The notes under the pieces are model-generated. The model saw only the letters and a program-made list of their open reading frames with translations. It made no database searches and was not told where the DNA came from. Positions 7,003 through 11,930 of a DNA stretch of 11,930 nt are shown here, in pieces. This DNA is from Coxiellaceae bacterium (GTDB lineage Bacteria; Pseudomonadota; Gammaproteobacteria; Coxiellales; Coxiellaceae). How positions within the stretch are numbered: the first letter of the stretch is position 1; the number at the start of each line of letters is the position of its first letter. The stretch spans positions 1 through 11,930 of the forward strand of contig JABABC010000278.1 of NCBI GenBank assembly GCA_014238445.1. The letters run 5' to 3'. A program made the translations under genes and the position numbers.

Positions 7003-7019
7003 TGTTTATTTATTAAACA
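7003..7019. repeat. Palindromic site upstream of cyoA, possible operator
   Basis: TGTTTATTTATTAAACA: perfect 6-base arms TGTTTA and TAAACA around a 5-base centre. The middle lies about 37 bases before the cyoA ATG, where a regulator of the oxidase operon could bind. In AT-rich DNA such a palindrome can arise by chance, and I cannot assign it to a known regulator. Confidence 0.35.
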
Positions 7020-7030
7020 ATCATGCGCAT

Positions 7031-7052
7031 TTCGAGAAAGTTTTTTCCCGAA
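7031..7052. repeat. Hairpin-forming inverted repeat upstream of cyoA
   Basis: TTCGAGAAA (7031-7039) and TTTCCCGAA (7044-7052) form a 9-bp stem with one mismatch or G-U pair and a 4-base loop. No T-run follows on either strand, so termination after the lipoprotein gene is uncertain. It could be a weak terminator, a leader hairpin of the cyo message or a binding site. Confidence 0.4.
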
Positions 7053-7136
7053 GTATTTTCTTGAGACGGTATATACTAAAACACCGCATCGAGCAAGTAA
7101 AAGCTTTTTTGCAACGTTTGAACAGTATGAAAATGG

Positions 7137-7349
7137 TTAATGCATGTCACCGAATGCTGCGCCTAATTCATTACTTAATGTGGCACCAAGGTCTTGACCT
7201 TGCTGTTGATAATAGGACGCTCCCGTTGCCTTACCAGCATTTATCGCTTGATGGGGCTCTTGTGAAGAGATATCCGAACAACCCGCTAAACCTAGAGTGA
7301 CATAAGCCCCCATTATCACGAAGCCGTACCAGCGATAACCTGATAACAT
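7137..7349 (-). CDS. Small lipoprotein of unknown function downstream of putA
   Basis: 70 aa. A short N-terminus with one arginine (R6) leads into a hydrophobic stretch ending in the lipobox LAG-C (C24), followed by SDISS, so the mature product would be a lipid-anchored peptide of only about 47 residues. The rest is Gln/Gly/Ala-rich (SYYQQQGQDLGA, 45-56) and predicted soluble. AAGGGG lies 5-6 bases before the ATG. The gene starts 19 bases after the putA stop and is probably on the same transcript. I recognise no family; the lipobox plus ribosome binding site are the reasons to call it real. Confidence 0.7.
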   Translation of the reverse strand: MLSGYRWYGFVIMGAYVTLGLAGCSDISSQEPHQAINAGKATGASYYQQQGQDLGATLSNELGAAFGDMH

Positions 7350-7368
7350 ACCCGCCCCTTTATAATGA

Positions 7369-10300
7369 TTATTCTTCCATGGCCATTAAACTCGCGTTAC
7401 CACCCGCTGCCGTCGTATCAACAGAGATCGTCACCTCATGACATAACCGCTGTAAATAATAAGGGCCACCCGCTTTTGGTCCGGTACCGGATAGCCCCAT
7501 ACCGCCAAAAGGTTGCAACCCAACAATAGCACCAACCGTGTTGCGATTAACGTAAATATTACCCGCATGAACTCGAGAAATCACTTGAGCCACGGTTTCT
7601 TCAATCCGACTCTGTACGCCAAATGTCAAACCATAGCCTAGCGCATTAAGCTGATCAATCACCTGCAACATGTTCTCACGCCGGTAACGAACAACATGTA
7701 AAATGGGGCCAAATGCTTCTTGTTTTAATACACTTAAATCACTTAATTCATGAACCTGAGGTGCAGTAAACGTACCCACATCCGGGATTGACGGCACTTG
7801 AAAAATTAACTCAGCATGCTGATGAAGGTACTGCTCATGCATGCGCAAATTATTTTGCGCTTCCGCATCAATCACAGGACCAATATCCGTGTGCAGCCAA
7901 CGAGGATCACCCACCACCAATTCGGCCATAGCACCTTGCAACATAGTAATAAAGTTATCCGCTATCTCTTCTTGTAGTAACAAGATACGACAAGCCGAAC
8001 AACGCTGCCCCGCACTGCCAAAAGCCGAATCGATCACATCACGTATGGTCTGCTCTGGTAGCGCTGTTGAATCAACCAGCATGGCATTTAAACCACCCGT
8101 TTCGGCAATCAACGGCAAAATAGGACCGTCATGTTGTGCCAATGCTCGTTGAATATGTTTCGCAGCAACATTTGATCCGGTGAATAACACACCCGCAATG
8201 CGAGGGTCTTGAGTTAACGTAACACCTACGTCCTCTCCAGTACCTGGCAAATAATGCAAGACAGCTTTAGGGACGCCCGCTTCATGCAATAAATCCACCG
8301 CTCGGCGTGCAATAAGAGAGGCTTGCTCAGCGGGTTTTGCTAATACGGTATTACCTGTAACTAGAGCTGCGACCACTTGCCCTATAAAGATAGCTAATGG
8401 AAAATTCCAAGGACTAATACATACCATAGCCCCTCGACCACATAGTCGCAGCGTGTTGGACTCTCCGGTATAGCCTTGCAACACTTGCACATCCATCAGG
8501 TTGCGAGCTTGTTCAGCATAGTAGCGACAAAAATCAATAGCTTCACGCCATTCAGTTAGCGCATCAGGAGCCGTCTTGCCCGCTTCACGAATCAATAATG
8601 CCAATAAGTCTACTTGATGGTGTTCGAGTAATTCAGCCATTTTATCCAGCATATATGCTCGCTCATGAACAGGGCGCTCATTCCAAGCTGGGAAAGCCTC
8701 GCTAGCCTGCTGCACGGCCGCTGCAACATCGTCTTGTGATGCATAGAGAACAGAACCCACGATTTCAGAAGGACATGCTGGATTATTGACAGTGACTAGC
8801 GCAGTAGACGAGGTGTCGTCTGCATGCCATTGATGAGAACCATACGGTGCTATTAACTCACACAAAGAGGCTAACATTAGCCCATCACTCCATTCTAGAC
8901 CCAGTGCATTAATGCGACCTGATGAAAAAAGATCGCGAGGCAGTGGCAAATGCGGATGACGAGGATGCTCTTGGTACGCGTTTACCTGCGCGAATACAGA
9001 AGCAATCATCGCATCGATACTCCCTTCGCTGCGCGCCATTTGATTCACGAAAGAGCTATTAGCACCATTTTCTAATAAACGTCGAACTAAATAAGGTAAC
9101 AAATCTTCGTGCACACCCACAGGAGCGTAAATACGACAAGGCACACTGGAATCACTATCCGCTAAAATATAATCATGCAAACTTTGCCCCATTCCTTGCA
9201 GAGCCTGAAATTCAAACTGCTGTCTATCCAGATCCTTGGCAATGACTAAAATAGAAGCCGCAGTATAGGCATTATGCGTTGCAAACTGTGGGTATAAGTG
9301 TGGCGTTGATAACAAAAGACGATGCGCACAAACTACATAATTTAAGTCCGTCGAAGGTTTACGAGTAAAGACTGGGTATTCAGGCAAACCTTTCATTTGA
9401 GCTTGTTTAACTTCCGTATCCCAATAAGCCCCTTTGACCAAGCGTACCGCAATGGTTTTTCCACCGCGCTCCGCAAGATCAGATAGCCATTCAATCACAG
9501 AAAAGGCACGCTTTTGATAAGCTTGAACCGCCAAACCCAATCCTGACCAATCTTTCAGTGTTGGGTCTAAATACACTTGCTCAAAAATAGCTAATGACAT
9601 TTCCAAGCGATCAGCTTCTTCAGCATCCATCGTTAATGGGACACCTGCTTTCTGCGCTTCTAAGGCGAGCTGATGCAACTGTTGCGTTAATATCGCAATA
9701 CTTTTTTTGCGATGCAACCATTCGTAACGTGGGTATAACGCCGATAACTTAATGGAGACACCAGAGCGCTTCTGAAAAGGCATATTGGGGTCAACATGAG
9801 CTCCGACAGCACGTATGGCATGCTGATACTTTTCAAAGTAATGATCCGCATCTTGTTGGGTACAGGCTGCTTCCCCCAACATGTCATAGGAAAAGCAATA
9901 TCCTTGAGTCACAGGCTTTTTAGATTGAGCAACCGCTTCTTCAATCGAACGACCCAACACAAAGTGTTTACTAAGCAATTGAATAGCTGTCCGGACAGTA
10001 GTGCGAATAACAGGCTCGCCACTGCGCTTAATTAATTTTTGCCACATATTCAAAAAAAACCGGCTATCGGACACATCGAGCACTTTACCCGTTAATGCCA
10101 AACCCCAAGTAGTCATATTGACAAACGATGAATGACTATTACCAATATGTTGCTGCCAGTTAGCACTCGTTAGCTTATCACGAATCAATAAGTCTTCCGT
10201 TTCCTTATCTGGGATGCGCAATAAGGCTTCCGCCAAACACATCATCATGACGCCTTCTTCAGATGATAAATCATAATGTCGCATAAAGGCTTCCATACCA

Positions 10301-10494
10301 CCTGTATCCGATTCTTCAGCCTGAACATGCAACACTAATTCACGCGCTAATGATTGAATCGCTTGCTGCTGTGAGTGCGAACAGGGATAACGCGATAAAA
10401 TCTGAGCCACTGCCATTTTCTCAGGCTCTAAATAAACCTCACTGATAGCACGTTGCAATGCGCTCTGTTGTGGTAATGACTCTTGTAATAGCAT
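7369..10494 (-). CDS. putA: Bifunctional proline dehydrogenase / P5C dehydrogenase
   Basis: Oxidises proline to glutamate in two steps: an FAD-linked proline dehydrogenase passes electrons to membrane ubiquinone, and an NAD-linked aldehyde dehydrogenase finishes the reaction. 1041 aa, a short PutA (E. coli is 1320): it lacks the N-terminal ribbon-helix-helix DNA-binding domain and a C-terminal ALDH-like extension. The PRODH barrel spans roughly 195-490 with SIKLSALYPRYEW (247-259), RLVKGAYWD (351-359) and PVGVHEDLLPYLVRRLLENG (458-477), whose paired arginines R471-R472 match the proline-binding pair. The P5CDH domain spans roughly 560-1020 with SPWNFPL (694-700), E798 in AETGG and the catalytic C832 in GQRCSAC. 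AGGGGG lies 7 bases before the ATG. It follows ppa by 27 bases. Without the DNA-binding domain it cannot repress its own operon as E. coli PutA does. Confidence 0.97.
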   Translation of the reverse strand: MLLQESLPQQSALQRAISEVYLEPEKMAVAQILSRYPCSHSQQQAIQSLARELVLHVQAEESDTGGMEAFMRHYDLSSEEGVMMMCLAEALLRIPDKETEDLLIRDKLTSANWQQHIGNSHSSFVNMTTWGLALTGKVLDVSDSRFFLNMWQKLIKRSGEPVIRTTVRTAIQLLSKHFVLGRSIEEAVAQSKKPVTQGYCFSYDMLGEAACTQQDADHYFEKYQHAIRAVGAHVDPNMPFQKRSGVSIKLSALYPRYEWLHRKKSIAILTQQLHQLALEAQKAGVPLTMDAEEADRLEMSLAIFEQVYLDPTLKDWSGLGLAVQAYQKRAFSVIEWLSDLAERGGKTIAVRLVKGAYWDTEVKQAQMKGLPEYPVFTRKPSTDLNYVVCAHRLLLSTPHLYPQFATHNAYTAASILVIAKDLDRQQFEFQALQGMGQSLHDYILADSDSSVPCRIYAPVGVHEDLLPYLVRRLLENGANSSFVNQMARSEGSIDAMIASVFAQVNAYQEHPRHPHLPLPRDLFSSGRINALGLEWSDGLMLASLCELIAPYGSHQWHADDTSSTALVTVNNPACPSEIVGSVLYASQDDVAAAVQQASEAFPAWNERPVHERAYMLDKMAELLEHHQVDLLALLIREAGKTAPDALTEWREAIDFCRYYAEQARNLMDVQVLQGYTGESNTLRLCGRGAMVCISPWNFPLAIFIGQVVAALVTGNTVLAKPAEQASLIARRAVDLLHEAGVPKAVLHYLPGTGEDVGVTLTQDPRIAGVLFTGSNVAAKHIQRALAQHDGPILPLIAETGGLNAMLVDSTALPEQTIRDVIDSAFGSAGQRCSACRILLLQEEIADNFITMLQGAMAELVVGDPRWLHTDIGPVIDAEAQNNLRMHEQYLHQHAELIFQVPSIPDVGTFTAPQVHELSDLSVLKQEAFGPILHVVRYRRENMLQVIDQLNALGYGLTFGVQSRIEETVAQVISRVHAGNIYVNRNTVGAIVGLQPFGGMGLSGTGPKAGGPYYLQRLCHEVTISVDTTAAGGNASLMAMEE

Positions 10495-10521
10495 CCCTCT
10501 ACCCCCTAATGATCGCTGACT

Positions 10522-11052
10522 TTATTTGGTATAATTAGCAACACCTGCGATAATTTCTTGATGCGCTGCTGCTTGATCTTTCCATCCATCCACTTTCACC
10601 CATTTGCTGGGCTCTAGAGCTTTATAATATGTGAAAAAGTGAACAATCTTATCCAGCATAACAGAAGAAATATCATCCAGGGAATCAATATGCTCAAATT
10701 CTTTGCAAGATTTAACGACAGGAACTGCTAACACTTTATTATCTTCACCGGCCTCATCCGTCATAGCCAACATGCCGATTGCGCGACATTTAACCAAGCA
10801 GCCAGCTTGCACAGGTTGTGGAGTCATAACAAGCACATCCACAGGGTCACCATCGCCAGCTAAAGTACTAGGCACATAGCCATAATCAACAGGATAATGC
10901 ATCGCAACCGGCATAAATCGATCGACCATAACCAGGCCGCTGTCTTTGTCGACCTCATACTTTATCGCTTTCCCGTCAGCAGGAATCTCAACAATAACAT
11001 TAAAGGACTCGGGAATATGATCGCCTGGCGATAGATTGAACAATTGGCTCAT
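10522..11052 (-). CDS. ppa: Inorganic pyrophosphatase, family I
   Basis: Soluble Mg-dependent enzyme that hydrolyses pyrophosphate to phosphate, pulling biosynthetic reactions forward. 176 aa, exactly the E. coli length. Metal and substrate residues are in place: E22, K31, R45, Y57, the signature DGDPVD with D67, D69 and D72, and EDNK (103-106) giving D104 and K106. TDEAGED (98-104) and KWVKVDGW near the C-terminus match E. coli. A short leader with a weak AAGAG ribosome binding site precedes the ATG, and a strong-looking extended -10 lies upstream. putA begins 27 bases after the stop with no terminator between, so the two are probably cotranscribed, an association I do not know from model organisms. 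Confidence 0.97.
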   Translation of the reverse strand: MSQLFNLSPGDHIPESFNVIVEIPADGKAIKYEVDKDSGLVMVDRFMPVAMHYPVDYGYVPSTLAGDGDPVDVLVMTPQPVQAGCLVKCRAIGMLAMTDEAGEDNKVLAVPVVKSCKEFEHIDSLDDISSVMLDKIVHFFTYYKALEPSKWVKVDGWKDQAAAHQEIIAGVANYTK

Positions 11053-11081
11053 GGTTTGTCTCTTATTTCAGTTAAAAAAAA

Positions 11082-11099
11082 TCAAATGGGATTATATCA
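11082..11099 (-). promoter_or_regulatory. ppa promoter: extended -10 with G-A-T8 start region
   Basis: The minus strand has TGATATAAT (11099-11091), an extended -10 with a perfect hexamer and no good -35, as is common for extended -10 promoters. Eight and nine bases after the hexamer come G (11083) and A (11082), the likely start points, followed by eight T (11081-11074). The leader to the ATG at 11052 is about 30 bases. The GATTTTTTTT start region matches those of E. coli upp and codBA, where UTP level controls start choice and transcript slippage. Confidence 0.65.
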
Positions 11100-11169
11100 G
11101 ATTAAACCCACTTAACTAGGGGGGGCTACAAAATCACTCTTTCACACGTAGCTTGTGTCGAATCATTAT

Positions 11170-11421
11170 TCAAGCATGAAAACGATGCAGCAAACACAGA
11201 TCAATATGCAAAAAAACAAGCATAATCATCAATACACACTGATAATCAGCCACATGAAAAAAGGCTGCCATCCTTTCAACAATGCGTCCATTAACTAAAC
11301 AACATGGGCAGATAATGCAGCAAATCCCAACCCAGATAATCGAGTAGAGGCCTATAAGAAACATCAGATGTGACAAAATCATCACTATTCTTACTTTCAA
11401 GAACACACGATGAGAGCGCAT
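11170..11421 (-). CDS. Doubtful small hydrophobic protein
   Basis: An 83-codon frame with two strongly hydrophobic stretches (about 10-42 and 60-78) and a cysteine-rich patch CCIICPCC (34-41) in the middle. The first ATG has no clear ribosome binding site; an internal ATG at codon 14 has only a weak one. It sits on the same strand as its neighbours, 44 bases after the cysteine-rich protein gene, and fills an otherwise gene-free stretch before the ppa promoter. I recognise no family. It may be a small membrane protein or simply an open frame in AT-rich intergenic DNA. Confidence 0.3.
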   Translation of the reverse strand: MRSHRVFLKVRIVMILSHLMFLIGLYSIIWVGICCIICPCCLVNGRIVERMAAFFHVADYQCVLMIMLVFLHIDLCLLHRFHA

Positions 11422-11465
11422 TCATCTAATTTGCCAATACTTTAGTGAACGACGCATCAGAGCAC

Positions 11466-11915
11466 CTAGCCAAGGTTACCTTCCTGGTCCGAGGGTGCAA
11501 TCAAGTCAGGAACACAAAGACTCACGACAGTTCCTCTATCGAGGTCAACGGGATAAGTCAAATAATAACAAGTATTGCCTAGCTCACAATCCGAATTACG
11601 ACAACAAGCAACTAACCTTTCTTTCGCCTGGGTTCGAGACTTAATGAAGTGCCAAAAGTTAGCATTAAAGCAAGCCGGTCTGCGCGAACTGCGTAGCTCA
11701 CCTATTAAATCGCGACTCATCGAGTTAGTTAACCATCCCACCAAAAGCTTTTTATCAACATAAGCTTGTTGAGGTGACACCTCATCAGCATGCACTGAAC
11801 ATAACATCAATGATTCCAAATGCACTGGAGCAATGGGATCACTAACCGGTGCAACTGATGCCAATCCTGTTGACAATAAACAGATTCCATACAACATAAA
11901 GCATAACTTTTTCAT
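11466..11915 (-). CDS. Secreted cysteine-rich protein of unknown function
   Basis: 149 aa. MKK plus a hydrophobic core through about residue 20 (TGLAS) forms a typical Sec signal peptide, so the product should be periplasmic or secreted. The mature part holds seven cysteines (C39, C82, C104, C105, C110, C116, C134), five of them in the last third. The run ACCRNSDCELGNTCYY (103-118) has a CC-x4-C-x5-C spacing reminiscent of small disulfide-knotted modules; this is a spacing resemblance only. The region 49-100 is basic and probably helical. AAAGGG lies 7 bases before the ATG. The stop precedes the next frame by 44 bases, and no neighbour suggests a pathway. The odd cysteine count leaves room for a free thiol or a dimer. 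Confidence 0.72.
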   Translation of the reverse strand: MKKLCFMLYGICLLSTGLASVAPVSDPIAPVHLESLMLCSVHADEVSPQQAYVDKKLLVGWLTNSMSRDLIGELRSSRRPACFNANFWHFIKSRTQAKERLVACCRNSDCELGNTCYYLTYPVDLDRGTVVSLCVPDLIAPSDQEGNLG

Positions 11916-11930
11916 ATCGCAACCCTTTCA

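Larger units (their letters stand above)
6975..7136. other. Leader / promoter region of the cyo operon
   Basis: This 162-base gap separates the small lipoprotein gene from cyoA and should hold the cyo promoter, but I could not find a convincing -35/-10 pair. It is AT-rich and holds two inverted repeats (listed separately) and a GTATATAC palindrome at 7069-7076. The plus-strand reading frame across it has no ribosome binding site and runs antisense into the lipoprotein gene. Confidence 0.5.

Noticed and set aside
6995..7300. 101-codon plus-strand frame spanning the cyo leader
   Set aside because: No ribosome binding site, antisense to a frame that has a lipobox and a good ribosome binding site, and no recognisable protein features.
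7841..8152. 103-codon plus-strand frame inside putA
   Set aside because: Antisense shadow of the P5C dehydrogenase domain.
7369..10494. Possibility that PutA is truncated
   Set aside because: The N-terminal arm, both complete catalytic domains and the usual C-terminal TTAAGGNASL motif are present; the length fits the short PutA class without the DNA-binding domain.
11140..11160. Short CACA...TGTG inverted repeat between ppa and the hydrophobic frame, considered as a terminator
   Set aside because: Stem of only 4 bp with a 7-base loop and no T-run in the minus direction.

Overview
The window looks like a chromosomal housekeeping stretch from an AT-rich (low-40s % G+C by eye) gammaproteobacterium. 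The cyo oxidase subunits, pyrophosphatase and MscS-type channel can be aligned by eye with their E. coli counterparts almost without gaps. The short PutA and a cysteine desulfurase paired with ThiI do not fit the Enterobacteria. A Legionella/Coxiella-like lineage is possible, but this is a guess. I see no mobile element, CRISPR array, tRNA or rRNA.

Layout. (1) Bases 1-1569, minus strand: a NifS/IscS-type cysteine desulfurase followed 4 bases later by the 5' part of thiI, a probable sulfur-donor/tRNA-thiolation pair that continues off the left edge. (2) 1760-2668, plus strand: an MscS-type mechanosensitive channel, the only plus-strand gene, divergent from the desulfurase. Its stop codon overlaps that of the next, convergent gene. 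(3) 2665-6974, minus strand: cyoABCD for a bo3-type ubiquinol oxidase, with overlapping or touching junctions, then a small four-helix membrane protein of unknown function. cyoE (heme O synthase) is not in its usual place. (4) 7137-11052, minus strand: ppa (inorganic pyrophosphatase), putA (bifunctional proline dehydrogenase/P5C dehydrogenase without the DNA-binding domain) and a small lipoprotein, spaced 27 and 19 bases apart and probably cotranscribed. (5) 11170-11915, minus strand: a doubtful small hydrophobic ORF and a secreted cysteine-rich protein, neither recognised.

How the genes work together: PutA oxidises proline and passes electrons to membrane ubiquinone, and the Cyo oxidase reoxidises ubiquinol with O2. 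The adjacent blocks could therefore act as a short proline-to-oxygen respiratory route. The desulfurase probably supplies persulfide sulfur to ThiI for 4-thiouridine in tRNA.

No clearly new multi-gene system is visible. The points most worth a second look are: the start region of ppa, which has an extended -10 followed by G-A-T8, the layout of the UTP-sensitive E. coli upp and codBA promoters; two substitutions in the textbook quinol-binding residues of CyoB; the dedicated desulfurase-ThiI pair; and the secreted cysteine-rich protein.
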